A program made the translations under genes and the position numbers. Below the pieces are notes generated by a model. That model did no database searches and was not told where the DNA came from. It worked only from the letters and a program-made list of their open reading frames with translations. Source: Hyalangium ruber (GTDB lineage Bacteria > Myxococcota > Myxococcia > Myxococcales > Myxococcaceae). Taken from it: a DNA stretch of 64,000 bases. The stretch covers positions 1,054,001 to 1,118,000 of the forward strand of contig NZ_JAXIVS010000001.1 of the NCBI RefSeq assembly GCF_034259325.1. The letters run 5' to 3'. Below, piece after piece: positions 36,357-45,085 of this stretch; the stretch's first letter is position 1; the number at the start of each line of letters is the position of its first letter.

Positions 36357-37766
36357 ATGCCAGGCTCCCGACTCGGTCCCACGCTGGCGGATGCGAATCG
36401 CGGCTCCTCCGACGATCTTCCGTTCAAACGCGGCTTTGGCTCGAACCTGGGGCCGAAGACCCAGCCCGGCGAGGGACCGACGGTCGTGCTCCCCTCGCCC
36501 GTGGTCATCAAGCCCCTCGTCCTCCCCAAGGATCGCTGGCGCGAGGAGCAGGAGGCGATGCGCCAGCGCGCGCGGGAGTACGTGCTCTACATCCTGCTGA
36601 CCACGGGCTACCTGCCAAAGTTCGAACTCCTGATGCGCGCCGACCCCAAGTTCGCGGCGGCGGTGCGGGCGGAGTCCCAGCGCATCGCCGCCAAGGCCGC
36701 CCTGGAGCTCGAGGAGCGCAGGGCCGCGGAGCGCAGAATCATGGAGAAGCTCCAGGCCGAGCGGGAGGCCCGGAGAAAGCGCCTGCTCAAGACGCTCGGT
36801 GGCATCCTCAAGCTCGCCGCGGAGCGGGCCGGGATGAGCCTGTCCCAGCTGGAGGTCTACGTTGGGACGCCCGACTTCGTCATCAACACCGGGTCCGAGG
36901 CCGGCCTGAGTGACGCGCAGCTGGTGCTGGAGACGAGCTACCCCGATCTGACCATCTCGCAGATCCGCGACCTGACGCTGGAGCGCTTCGTCGACCTGAT
37001 CCTGCGGTGCAACCTGCTCTCCAATTCGTGCGGTGCCACCTCGGCGATCCTCGACGCCGTCACGTCGACCGACGGCACCATGGGCCCGATGACCCCGACC
37101 ACGGTCGAAGGGCTCATCAACGCGCTGGAGCTGGCGGCGAAGACGAACCGCACCTACTGGTGCTGCCGGATCACCCGCGAGCCGCACTCGTTCTTCATCG
37201 AGTACCGCTCGGGCGAGGTGCGCGTCTACCAGAGCTATTTCAGCAAGTACACGCTGGCCTTCTCCGTCAAGCAGGGCAGGAAGTTCTCGTTCCGCAACTT
37301 CATCTCGCTGCTCCAGACGACCATGACGGAGGACGACAGATCGCGAAAGCTGGAGCTGTTCATGGCCGAGCCGCACTGGCGCAACACGCAGATCACCTAC
37401 CGGCTCAACCTGTCACCGGCCAGACCGGAGACCATCATCCAGAACATCCTGGCCCTTCTTGCGACGGCGTCGCCCCAGTGGGCGGACGTGCGCCACAGGA
37501 CGATGCGAGAACTCGCGCCAGACGCGCCGCCGATCCAGCAGGCCACGGTGACCGACTTCAGCTCCCAGCTGCCGACGGAGTACACCCTCGCCGCGGATGA
37601 AGCCCCGTACCTCATGGAACTCACCGAGGAGCAGGAACGCACGCTGGATGAAACGGGACGGCTCCCCGACGGCGACTACACCAGCCTCCTGGCCAGCGGT
37701 GTGCAGTACACCCTGCAGCGCTACGACGAGAAGTCGAACACGTACACGTTCCGGAAAAAGAACTGA
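36357..37766 (+). CDS. Unknown 469-aa protein with candidate Cys/His papain-fold-like active site
   Basis: I do not recognise a named family. Residues 1-60 are Pro/Gly-rich and disordered. Residues 104-145 form a charged helix, probably a coiled coil (EERRAAERRIMEKLQAEREA). From about 185 there is a globular domain with NSCGATSAILDAV (Cys225) at the start of a helix, and EPHSFFIEYRSGEVRVYQSY (His277) on adjacent strands. A Cys at a helix start followed by a His and an aromatic-rich YQSY strand is the layout of papain-like/NlpC-type thiol enzymes and of several bacterial toxin domains. No signal peptide. The ATG has GAGAGG upstream. Function as protease, deamidase or transferase is inference. 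Confidence 0.65.
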   Translation: MPGSRLGPTLADANRGSSDDLPFKRGFGSNLGPKTQPGEGPTVVLPSPVVIKPLVLPKDRWREEQEAMRQRAREYVLYILLTTGYLPKFELLMRADPKFAAAVRAESQRIAAKAALELEERRAAERRIMEKLQAEREARRKRLLKTLGGILKLAAERAGMSLSQLEVYVGTPDFVINTGSEAGLSDAQLVLETSYPDLTISQIRDLTLERFVDLILRCNLLSNSCGATSAILDAVTSTDGTMGPMTPTTVEGLINALELAAKTNRTYWCCRITREPHSFFIEYRSGEVRVYQSYFSKYTLAFSVKQGRKFSFRNFISLLQTTMTEDDRSRKLELFMAEPHWRNTQITYRLNLSPARPETIIQNILALLATASPQWADVRHRTMRELAPDAPPIQQATVTDFSSQLPTEYTLAADEAPYLMELTEEQERTLDETGRLPDGDYTSLLASGVQYTLQRYDEKSNTYTFRKKN

Positions 37767-37770
37767 GTCC

Positions 37771-38541
37771 TCAGCCCGGAGCGTGCTCGCGGGCCGTTTC
37801 CCGCAGGCGCTGCGTCACCCGCTCGGCCCACTCGGGCTCGATCTCCATGCAGGCCGGCAGCCGCCCCAGGCGGATCGCCGCCGCTGGAGTCGAGCCGCTG
37901 CCCGCGAACGAATCCAGCACGGTGTCTCCCGGGCGGCTGTAGGTGCGCACCAGCGGCTCCAGGACCGAGAAGGGCTTGTGGTGCGGGTGGTTGCCCCAGC
38001 GGCCCGCCTCCGCGTCATCGTCGTAGCCGCTCACCACCGCCCAGGTGGTAGGCAGGTCCCCTAGGCCGGGCGTCGGCGGGAGCGTGCGGGAGAAGACCAG
38101 CGCCACCTCGTACACCCGCAACAGCTGCTCATTCGCGTTCTTGTCCGTGGTGCGCTTGCCCCAGGTGTACTCGCCCAGCAGGTGCGTGTACCCGAGCCCC
38201 CGCGCCACCGTGGTGATGGGCTCCTTGCCCAGCAGGTTCGTCCAGATGACCAGCTTCGCCTCCGGCGTGAGCCAGGACACCGCGCGCGTCATCCATGCCT
38301 CGGTGAAGACGCGGTAGTCGCGCACCGTCTCGAAGCGGACGATGGGGTTGCGGTCGATCTTCTTGTGCGCGCGAGGGTCGCGCTCGTCCCCGCCCTTGCG
38401 CCTGCGCGTGAGCAGGCAGTACGGCGGGTCGGTCAGCAGCAGGTGCGCGCGGGTGTCTCCGAGCGCCGCGCGGTAGCCCTCGGGCTCGCGCGCGTCGGCA
38501 CGGTGGCAGCGCAGGACTTCGGGTGGAAGGTCGATGCTCAT
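37771..38541 (-). CDS. Site-specific DNA methyltransferase (DPPY type), orphan
   Basis: A 256-residue SAM-dependent DNA amino-methyltransferase. The catalytic motif IV TDPPYCLL lies near the N-terminus (DPPY 38-41) and the SAM-binding motif I FAGSGST at 212-218 near the C-terminus, the beta-class order, so N6-adenine (or N4-cytosine) methylation is expected. The central part (about 85-175) would hold the target recognition segment. No restriction enzyme gene is adjacent, so it looks like an orphan methyltransferase. The ATG at 38541 is used; the frame is open upstream into the neighbouring gene without similarity. It is the last gene of a minus-strand group. Confidence 0.88.
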   Translation of the reverse strand: MSIDLPPEVLRCHRADAREPEGYRAALGDTRAHLLLTDPPYCLLTRRRKGGDERDPRAHKKIDRNPIVRFETVRDYRVFTEAWMTRAVSWLTPEAKLVIWTNLLGKEPITTVARGLGYTHLLGEYTWGKRTTDKNANEQLLRVYEVALVFSRTLPPTPGLGDLPTTWAVVSGYDDDAEAGRWGNHPHHKPFSVLEPLVRTYSRPGDTVLDSFAGSGSTPAAAIRLGRLPACMEIEPEWAERVTQRLRETAREHAPG

Positions 38542-38575
38542 CCCGGCGCGTACCCTACACCCGACGGCGCCACGC

Positions 38576-38812
38576 TCAAGGCGTGGATGGCTCCGCGCGC
38601 GTGACGGCGAGCACCTCTCCCACCGGCACCCGGTCATGCGAGCGGAAGACGGCGAAATCGTCTCCCTGCTCGGTCACCACATCCACCACCCGATCGATGA
38701 AGGTCTCCCCGCTCCGGAGCTCGACGGCCACGGGCCGGTGCCGGAGCACGGCCTCCTCGAGCACGTCGAGGAAGTCACACCGCCCCAGCTCGTCCTGGCA
38801 CATCCGAGTCAT
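38576..38812 (-). CDS. Rof-like (Rho-binding antiterminator/Sm-like fold) small protein
   Basis: A 78-residue protein behind a very strong AAGGAGG ribosome-binding site. CDFLDVLEEAVLRHRPVAVE, followed by the strands LRSGETFIDRVVDVV and FAVFRSHDRVPVGEVLAV, fits the Rof pattern (Cys-Asp, a helix, then a five-stranded Sm-like barrel) of proteins that bind Rho and inhibit termination. The match is by eye and the family is short and variable, so the assignment is tentative. It lies 20 bases after the NmrA-like gene and 34 bases before the methyltransferase gene, all on one strand. Confidence 0.55.
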   Translation of the reverse strand: MTRMCQDELGRCDFLDVLEEAVLRHRPVAVELRSGETFIDRVVDVVTEQGDDFAVFRSHDRVPVGEVLAVTRAEPSTP

Positions 38813-38832
38813 CCGCGCCTCCTTCTCCAGGA

Positions 38833-39681
38833 CTAACGCTGACCCGAGGCGAAGTCCTTCGCGTACTGGCTGAAGCTGCGCGGCGGCCGGCCGAGCACGT
38901 CCTTCACCCCCGTGCCCAGCGCCGCGGACCAGCCCTGCTTGATGATGAAGTTCAGCTCCATCAGGCCATCCACCGACCACTTGGAGGCGCCCATGTCCGT
39001 CATGGCCTTCTGTGCCGCCGCCTCGGGCACGTCCACGTAGGTGTACTTGTGGCCCACCGCCTGGCCAAGCGCGTCGAGCGCCTCCTGAGCCCCCAGCGCC
39101 TCCGGGCCGGTGAGGTCGTACGTCTTGCCCTCGTGCCCCGGCGTGGTCATCACCACCGCGGCCACCTCGCCAATGTCGCGTCCGTCCACCCATGCCGCCT
39201 TGCCCTGGCCATGCGGCAGGTACACGGTGCTGTCCTTCTTCGGATCCGCTCCGTAGAAGTTGATGAAGTTCTCCATGAAGAAGGTGGGACGCAGCATCGT
39301 CCACGCGATGCCGCTGGCCTTGATGGCGTTCTCGCCAGCCTTGTGCAGACGCCCCAGCATGATGCCCGGCTCGGCGTCAGCGCCCATCACCGACAGCTTC
39401 ACGATGTGCTTCACGCCCGACTTCTTCGCCGCGTCCACCAGGCGCTGGGTGTACTCAGCCTGCTTCTCCGTCGTCGGCGTCAACACGAAGAGCTTCTCCA
39501 CACCCTGGAGCGCCGAGCCGTACGTCTCCAGCTTGTCCCAGTCGAACAGGACCGCCTCGACTCCAGAGCCCTGGAGCTTCTCCGGTGAGCGCGAGGCCAC
39601 CTTGAAGCGCGCGCCCCGGGCCTTCAGCGCCTTCACCGTCGATGAGCCGATCGTGCCCGTGGCCCCCGTTACGAGAATCAT
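38833..39681 (-). CDS. NmrA-like NAD(P)-binding protein
   Basis: A 282-residue atypical short-chain dehydrogenase of the NmrA/HSCARG kind. The nucleotide-binding motif is GATGTIGSSTVKAL at residues 6-19. ASRSPEKLQ and FVLTPTTEKQ follow, with KHIVKLSVMGAD and WTMLRPTFFMENFINF typical of the quinone-reductase/NmrA subgroup. Members act as NADPH-sensing regulators or quinone reductases. The start at 39681 has GAGAGG upstream and gives the canonical N-terminus MILVTGATG. It lies between the EndoIII-like and Rof-like genes on the minus strand. Confidence 0.9.
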   Translation of the reverse strand: MILVTGATGTIGSSTVKALKARGARFKVASRSPEKLQGSGVEAVLFDWDKLETYGSALQGVEKLFVLTPTTEKQAEYTQRLVDAAKKSGVKHIVKLSVMGADAEPGIMLGRLHKAGENAIKASGIAWTMLRPTFFMENFINFYGADPKKDSTVYLPHGQGKAAWVDGRDIGEVAAVVMTTPGHEGKTYDLTGPEALGAQEALDALGQAVGHKYTYVDVPEAAAQKAMTDMGASKWSVDGLMELNFIIKQGWSAALGTGVKDVLGRPPRSFSQYAKDFASGQR

Positions 39682-39741
39682 GTGCCTCTCCCGTGTCACG
39701 TTGAACGACCCTCTCACCATGACACGGCGGCGCCCTGGACG

Positions 39742-40461
39742 TCAGCTCACCTCCTGCATCCGCTCCTGGCCGAAGGGGCACAGGTCCAACACCGGGCAGC
39801 GCTCGCAAGCGGGCGACTGGTAGTAGCAGCAGCGCTGGCCGTGCAGCATCAGCACCTCGTGGTGATCATAGACCTGCTGCGCGTCCCAGCTCGGCGGCAG
39901 CAGCGCCGTGAGGAGCGCGTGCGCGGGGCCCACGGGGATGCGGGCGGAGATCAACCCCAGGCGCACCGCCACGCGGTAGTGGTGGCTGTCCACGGGCAGG
40001 GCCGGCATCCGCAGTCGGCTGAAGAGGAGCACGGCGGCGCTCGTCTTGGGCCCCACGCCCGGCAGCGACTCCAGCCACGCGCGCGCCTGAGGTACGCTCA
40101 GCTCCCCGAGGAAGTCGAGCGCCATGTCCCCTCCCCTGCGCGCGGTGAGCTCCCGGAGGATGGCCTGGATGCGCGGTGCCTTCTGCTCGGGCCAGGTGAC
40201 CGGGGCGATGGCCTCCTGCACCTCCGCGGTGGGCGCGTCCCGAACGGCCTGCCAGGTCGGGAAGCGCGCCCGGAGCTGTCGGAAGGCGCGCCCCGTGTCC
40301 CGGTTGCGCGTGCGGTGCGACAGCAGCGCGGAGACCAGCTCGCTCAACGGGTCCAGCTCGTGGAAGAACGCGATGGGACAGCCGTAGGCGACGCACAGGC
40401 GCTCGTGTACCCGCAGCGCCTTCTCCCCCGGTGTGAGCGACAACGTTCCAACGGTCTCCAT
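39742..40461 (-). CDS. Endonuclease III-like HhH-GPD DNA glycosylase with 4Fe-4S cluster
   Basis: A 239-residue base-excision-repair-type protein. The helix-hairpin-helix LPGVGPKTSA carries the catalytic-type Lys, and VDSHHYRV carries the conserved Asp. The C-terminus has the complete cluster motif C-x6-C-x2-C-x5-C (in CYYQSPACERCPVLDLC). These agree with bifunctional EndoIII chemistry on oxidised pyrimidines, though the N-terminal part (HELDPLSELVSALLSHRTRN) places it in a divergent subgroup, where Q is replaced in the usual LLSxQT. The ATG at 40461 has an excellent GGGAGGTG ribosome-binding site. It heads the minus-strand group that ends with the methyltransferase. Confidence 0.88.
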   Translation of the reverse strand: METVGTLSLTPGEKALRVHERLCVAYGCPIAFFHELDPLSELVSALLSHRTRNRDTGRAFRQLRARFPTWQAVRDAPTAEVQEAIAPVTWPEQKAPRIQAILRELTARRGGDMALDFLGELSVPQARAWLESLPGVGPKTSAAVLLFSRLRMPALPVDSHHYRVAVRLGLISARIPVGPAHALLTALLPPSWDAQQVYDHHEVLMLHGQRCCYYQSPACERCPVLDLCPFGQERMQEVS

Positions 40462-40645
40462 GTCCACCTCCCTGCCCCACGGGTGGTGAGGCGCGCATGT
40501 GACCTGACAGGTGGGCATCGGGCCCGCGTCCGCCCAGCCCCTCGGGACACAATGCCTTCTCGGGCGTTGACTGCCGCACGGGTCCCTGGCGTCCCTGCCT
40601 ACCTCTGGCGTAGCGTCTGCCATTCCAACGAGCGCACGAGTCCCC

Positions 40646-42061
40646 ATGAGCTGGAACCGCCTCCCCGTCCCGCCTGCCCTCTCCTGGCGCCGCGCTGTCC
40701 CCGTCCTGTTGGCGAGCCTCGCCCTGGTCCCTTGTGCCGCCTGGGCCCAGGATCCCGCCGAGCCGCCGCCCACCCCCACCCCGGCTCCGGTGGAGCCCTC
40801 TCCCGCGCCTCCGGTGACGCCCTCGGACCCGGCGGATGCGCCCGCGCGCCGCAAGGGCTGGGACTTCCAGGGCGTGCCCATCCTCAACTTCAATACCGAC
40901 GAGGGGTTTGGCTACGGCGCGCTGGCGATGCTGATTGACCGCGCCGACGGCACCTACGAGCCCTACCGCTACTCGGTGCTGCTGCAGTTCTTCCAGACGA
41001 CGCGGCAGGTGGCCTCGCACCTGCTGAACATCGATGCGCCCCGCTTCCTCGAGTCCCAGTGGCGCATGGGCCTGGACCTTGGCTACATCCGGACGCGCTA
41101 CTCCCCCTACTACGGGCTGGGCAACACGGCCGAGCGCATCCCCGAGTGGGCGACGTGCGACGACCGGGACGCGCTGGAGGCGAACCCCGACGTCTGCCCG
41201 GGCAACCCCGAGTTCCGAGGCCTGCGCTACTACACCTATGACCAGCGGACGCTGCCGCGCGTGCGCCTCAACGCCCGCCGGGAGCTCGCCGACGACTGGG
41301 TGCTCTTCCTGGGCTACCGCCTACGGATGGAGCGCCTGGGACTGCGCTACTCTGCGGACGATCTGGGCCAGAGCGGCGACTCGAAGATCCTCGAGGACGC
41401 GGCGGCGGGAGTGTTCGACATCTACCCGGGAGGGCTGAGCAACCCGCTCACGGAGCGCACCTCGGAGCTGACCGCCGGCATCCAGTACGACACGCGGGAC
41501 GTCGAGTCGGGGCCCACGCTGGGCATGTTCCACGAGCTGTCGCTGCGCGGCGGCGCCGCGCCCATCGGCAGCCAGTTCAACTACTGGGGCGCCACGATGC
41601 ACGCCCGCTTCTTCCATCCGGTGGTGCCGGGGTATCGCCGCCTGGTGGCCTCGTGGCGCGGCCTGCTGGACGTGATGGGAGGCGAGGTGCCCATCTCCCT
41701 GCTGCCCCTCTATGGCGGGCTGGACGGCAAGGATGGACACGGCGGCGTCTACTCCGCGCGAGGCATCCTCCTGCGTCGCTATCAGGGCCCGGTGAAGCTG
41801 CTGCTCAACGGCGAGCTGCGGTGGACGCCGCTGTCCATCGAGCCGCTGGGGCAACAGTTCGACTTCACCCTGGCGGGCTTCGTGGACTCGGGGCGTGTGT
41901 GGAGCGACCTGAAGTTCTCGGAGGGTGGCGGGTTCAAGACGTCCGCGGGCGGAGGGCTGCGCATCGCCTGGAACCGTGAGTTCGTCATCCGCCTGGACTA
42001 CGGCGTCGGCATCACCGAGCCCACCACCGGCTTCTACCTGGACTTCGGTCACATGTTCTGA
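40646..42061 (+). CDS. BamA/TamA-family outer-membrane barrel protein
   Basis: A 471-residue protein with a signal peptide ending at AWA before QDPAEPP, then a Pro-rich spacer (about 36-68). The rest is a surface-antigen-type 16-strand barrel: IQYDTRDVESGPTLGMFHEL, VPISLLPLYGG, YSARGILLRRYQG (the Y-x-x-RG-x element of Omp85 barrels), GFVDSGRVWSD, and the final FYLDFGHMF ending in Phe, the BAM recognition signal. No POTRA domains are present, so it is a short patatin/DUF5982-like form rather than BamA itself. Role unknown; possibly lipid or protein translocation. Confidence 0.85.
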   Translation: MSWNRLPVPPALSWRRAVPVLLASLALVPCAAWAQDPAEPPPTPTPAPVEPSPAPPVTPSDPADAPARRKGWDFQGVPILNFNTDEGFGYGALAMLIDRADGTYEPYRYSVLLQFFQTTRQVASHLLNIDAPRFLESQWRMGLDLGYIRTRYSPYYGLGNTAERIPEWATCDDRDALEANPDVCPGNPEFRGLRYYTYDQRTLPRVRLNARRELADDWVLFLGYRLRMERLGLRYSADDLGQSGDSKILEDAAAGVFDIYPGGLSNPLTERTSELTAGIQYDTRDVESGPTLGMFHELSLRGGAAPIGSQFNYWGATMHARFFHPVVPGYRRLVASWRGLLDVMGGEVPISLLPLYGGLDGKDGHGGVYSARGILLRRYQGPVKLLLNGELRWTPLSIEPLGQQFDFTLAGFVDSGRVWSDLKFSEGGGFKTSAGGGLRIAWNREFVIRLDYGVGITEPTTGFYLDFGHMF

Positions 42062-42156
42062 CCGCGTCCGTTGAGGACTACCGGGCAACCGCCTGAGGGC
42101 CTGCTGCCTTGGGGTGCCCGGGATGGCTAAACTGTTGAAGACGCAGAAGGTGAGCC

Positions 42157-42750
42157 ATGAGAGCCCCCGGCCGGAAGCCCGCGACCTATGACGATCTGAT
42201 CCTGCTGCCCGAAGACCGGGTCGGGGAGATCATCGACGGCGAGTTGTACGCCTCACCCAGGCCAGCCATCCGTCATGCCAAGGTGTCTTCCACGCTGGGG
42301 ATGGACCTGGGCGGTCCCTTTCAGCGAGGCCGAGGAGGCCCCGGTGGCTGGTGGATCATCGATGAGCCAGAGCTGCACCTTGGCAAGGACGTGCTTGTTC
42401 CAGACCTCGCTGGCTGGAAGAAGGAACGCCTCCCCCAGCTCCCGGACACTCCCTACTTCGACCTGGCTCCCAACTGGCTCTGCGAGGTCCTCTCCCCCTC
42501 CACCGCGAAGCTCGACCTGGTCCGCAAGCTCCCCCGGTACGCACGCGCCGCCGTGGAGCATGCCTGGGTGGTCGATCCCATCCATCGGACGCTCGAGGTC
42601 TTCCGTCAGGAGCATGAACGCTGGGTGCTGCTCGTTGCCTTCGCGGGTGACGACAAGGTGCGTGCCGAGCCGTTCGAAGCGGTAGAACTGGAGCTCGGCG
42701 CATTGTGGCTGGAGGAGTCCCCTCCCTCCTCGCCCGACACCGAGCGCTGA
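42157..42750 (+). CDS. Uma2-family (DUF820) putative endonuclease
   Basis: A 197-residue protein of the Uma2 family, a PD-(D/E)XK-like fold. The N-terminal TYDDLILLPEDRVGEIIDGE, VLVPDLAGW, and WLCEVLSPSTAKLDLVRKL with YARAAVEHAWVVDP are the family's conserved blocks; Asp in VPDLAGW, Glu in CEVLSP and the following Lys form the probable metal site. Uma2 genes are abundant in cyanobacteria and myxobacteria and their biological role is not clear. It lies 12 bases upstream of the TolB-like gene. Confidence 0.9.
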   Translation: MRAPGRKPATYDDLILLPEDRVGEIIDGELYASPRPAIRHAKVSSTLGMDLGGPFQRGRGGPGGWWIIDEPELHLGKDVLVPDLAGWKKERLPQLPDTPYFDLAPNWLCEVLSPSTAKLDLVRKLPRYARAAVEHAWVVDPIHRTLEVFRQEHERWVLLVAFAGDDKVRAEPFEAVELELGALWLEESPPSSPDTER

Positions 42751-42762
42751 AGAGGTCTCACC

Positions 42763-43422
42763 ATGAAGACAGTCTGGATGGTGCCGCTGCTGGTCCTCGT
42801 GCTGGCTCTGCCCGCCCATGCCCGCGGCGCGAGCGTCGTCGAGGAGAAGGGCAACCTCGTGCTCGTGGAGCCCGGCGGGAAGAAGCGCAAACTGACCTCC
42901 TCGGGGCAGGACTCGCAGCCCAGCCTCTCCGCGGATGGCAAGGCGGTCGTGTTCGTGCGCCGAGGCTCGGGCGCCAAGCTGGAGTCCGCCGCGGGCGAGG
43001 TGGAGGCCAATGAGCTCTGGTGGATGGACACCACCGGAGGCAAGCCCCGTCGGCTCGTGCGCTCGGCCGCGAGCGACGACCCCAAGAAGTTCCTCGGAGC
43101 GCTCCAGACGCCCCAGTTCTCTCCGGATGGCAAGACGGTGTTCTTCATGAGCGCGGCCTGGACGACCTCGAGCGCCGTCCACAAAGTCGACGTCGCCACC
43201 GGCAAGGAGCAGTTCGTCTCTCCCGGCAACAGCCTCGAGGTCATCCCCCGAGGCGAGTACCAGGGCCGACTCATCGTCCAGATGCACAAGTACTTCCTGG
43301 GAGGCGGCACGTATGACTGGTTCTGGGTGCTCGAGCCGGACGGTCGCGAGATCGGCCCGATTGGTGAGGATTTGAAGGGATTCCTGGAGATCTATGTCTC
43401 CGAGGAGCAAGCCTCGCCCTGA
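42763..43422 (+). CDS. Exported TolB/PD40-like beta-propeller protein
   Basis: A 219-residue protein with a signal peptide (MKTVWMVPLLVLVLALPAHA). The mature part contains two PD40/WD40-like blades of the TolB kind, QPSLSADGKAVVFVRRGSG and TPQFSPDGKTVFFMSAAW, each with the S-x-DGK turn. This is too few for a closed six-bladed propeller by itself, so it is either a small or partial propeller or the remaining blades are degenerate. Periplasmic location is expected. Function unknown. Confidence 0.75.
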   Translation: MKTVWMVPLLVLVLALPAHARGASVVEEKGNLVLVEPGGKKRKLTSSGQDSQPSLSADGKAVVFVRRGSGAKLESAAGEVEANELWWMDTTGGKPRRLVRSAASDDPKKFLGALQTPQFSPDGKTVFFMSAAWTTSSAVHKVDVATGKEQFVSPGNSLEVIPRGEYQGRLIVQMHKYFLGGGTYDWFWVLEPDGREIGPIGEDLKGFLEIYVSEEQASP

Positions 43423-43493
43423 GGCGCATTCACAAGCGGGGGCGCGGGAGAATAGGCTTCCCCTGTAGCAGACCGTTCATCAGGGGGAATGAC

Positions 43494-43904
43494 ATGGAGG
43501 CCGCACGCTACACCGTGAAGAACGAGCCGTCCGAGCGGACCATCTACATCCGCATGGAGGGCTTCTTCGAAGAGGAGGAGATGCGGAAGTTCTCGAAGGT
43601 CGCGCTCGAAGCGACCGACACCTATGGCGGCCAGCCGCACCTGGTGCTCGCGGACATGCGAGGCATGCAGATCGCCAGCATCGAGGTCTCGAAGCTCTTC
43701 GGTGAGTACATCGGCTCGGCACGGCAGAAGGGCGTGGCGTGCTGCGCCCACCTCTCCACCTCCACCGTGCAGAAGCTGCAGGCGGCACGGCTGGCCCGTG
43801 AGAACTCACCGGGAGACGACGTGACGGTGAACGTCGTCTCGATCGAAGAGGCGCACAAGCTCTTCGGCGAGGCCCGCCGCCGGTTGGGCTTCACCGCCCG
43901 GTAG
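43494..43904 (+). CDS. STAS/SpoIIAA-like protein
   Basis: A 136-residue cytoplasmic protein. The pattern TIYIRMEGFFEEEEMRKFSK, PHLVLADMRGMQI, then a helix and VACCAHLSTSTVQKLQAAR followed by VNVVSIEEAHKLF fits the alternating strand/helix order of STAS/SpoIIAA-like domains, including IEEAHKLFGEAR, a typical last helix. These proteins can be anti-anti-sigma-like regulators. There is no kinase or sigma partner next to it. The assignment is by pattern only. It is convergent with the TfuA gene, 8 bases apart. Confidence 0.6.
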   Translation: MEAARYTVKNEPSERTIYIRMEGFFEEEEMRKFSKVALEATDTYGGQPHLVLADMRGMQIASIEVSKLFGEYIGSARQKGVACCAHLSTSTVQKLQAARLARENSPGDDVTVNVVSIEEAHKLFGEARRRLGFTAR

Positions 43905-43912
43905 GCCCCCCT

Positions 43913-45085
43913 TCACCGCGCGCGGGAGCGCTTCGCCTTGCGAAGCCCCCGCGCCACCTGCACCCAGCGGCCCCGCACGCGCGCCTCGGAGGCCAAGGCC
44001 TCCTCCCAGGAAGAGCCGTCTGGCAACAGGCGCTGTGCATGCGCGAGCGCGAGCCGCTCCAGGGCAAGCTCCTCGCACAGCCGACGCAGCCCTGGCGCGT
44101 CCAAGCCGCACGCCAGCAGGAACTCCTCCCGCCCCGTGGGCCGCACCCCGTGCTGGCGCCACCACTCCGCCTCCGCCGCCTTCACCTCCTCCACCGTGGG
44201 CACCAGCCCCAGCGTGCGGGCCCACCCCGCCAGCAACGCCCGACGCAGGCCCGCCTCCGCCAGCTCCACGCTGTCCGGCTCCCGCTGCAGCGCCGCCACC
44301 ACCTGGGCGGAGGACACCTCCGCGCCCTGCACCACGGACACCCCATCCACCAACATCCGCCTCCGCACGAGCGAAGAGGGCGGCGACCGCGAGGGGCTCC
44401 GCGCGGGCAGCGGCGGCACCGGGGAGGACAAGAACTCCGACGCGGCCTGGATGCAGGCGATGGCATCCAGGCGCTTGAGGTCCTCCACCCCCTTGGACCA
44501 CCAGGCTTCCCACGTTCCGCGCGTGGTGGCGGGCCAGGAAGGCCGTACGGCCTCCAGCACCCGGCGCCAGGTGCGCTCCTGGTAGAAGAGATTCGCGGCG
44601 GCCGCCACCATCGCCCGCGCCTGCCCCTGGGCGAGCACCCGCGCCGCGCGCGCGCGCAACGCCACGTGCCGCACGTTGACCAGCGGCACGGTGAGTGGCC
44701 GGTAGCCATGCTCCGCGTCGGCGTGCAGCAGCGCCACCTCGGAGTCGTCCACCAGCACCCCGTCCCGGTACCACTCGAAGATCTGCCCCACGCCCACCAT
44801 GCCGTGGGCGGTCAGCTCCGCCGCGCGCAGCGCGCCCATGCTCCCGCCACCGAAGACGGCCACCCCCGCCTCCATGGCGGTGAGCAGCTCGTGGTGCCAC
44901 ACCGAGGGTTGGGCCTCGAAGACACCGTCCACCAGGGCGATGGCCCGAGGCCTCAGGGCGAGCGCCCGCCACACATCGCCCTGGCGGGCCGGCGGCAGCA
45001 CGCGACACCGCGCCAGCTTGCGGGCCTCGTCCGCAGGAAGGGACGGCCCGAGGAAGACAACGAGCTCTTCGGCGCGGCGTTTCAT
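43913..45085 (-). CDS. TfuA-like protein, YcaO partner
   Basis: A 390-residue TfuA-domain protein. The N-terminal 125 residues match the family: VVFLGPSLPADEARKL (9-24), LPPARQGDV, ALVDGVFEAQPSVWHHELL, FGGGSMGALRAAELTAHGMVG, and DDSEVALLH. TfuA partners of YcaO enzymes are linked to peptide thioamidation (trifolitoxin and thioviridamide loci; methyl-coenzyme M reductase thioglycine in methanogens), perhaps delivering sulfide. The C-terminal 180 residues are an Arg/Ala/Pro-rich, partly helical extension. The ATG overlaps the YcaO stop (ATGA at 45082-45085), so the two proteins are translated together. Confidence 0.88.
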   Translation of the reverse strand: MKRRAEELVVFLGPSLPADEARKLARCRVLPPARQGDVWRALALRPRAIALVDGVFEAQPSVWHHELLTAMEAGVAVFGGGSMGALRAAELTAHGMVGVGQIFEWYRDGVLVDDSEVALLHADAEHGYRPLTVPLVNVRHVALRARAARVLAQGQARAMVAAAANLFYQERTWRRVLEAVRPSWPATTRGTWEAWWSKGVEDLKRLDAIACIQAASEFLSSPVPPLPARSPSRSPPSSLVRRRMLVDGVSVVQGAEVSSAQVVAALQREPDSVELAEAGLRRALLAGWARTLGLVPTVEEVKAAEAEWWRQHGVRPTGREEFLLACGLDAPGLRRLCEELALERLALAHAQRLLPDGSSWEEALASEARVRGRWVQVARGLRKAKRSRAR

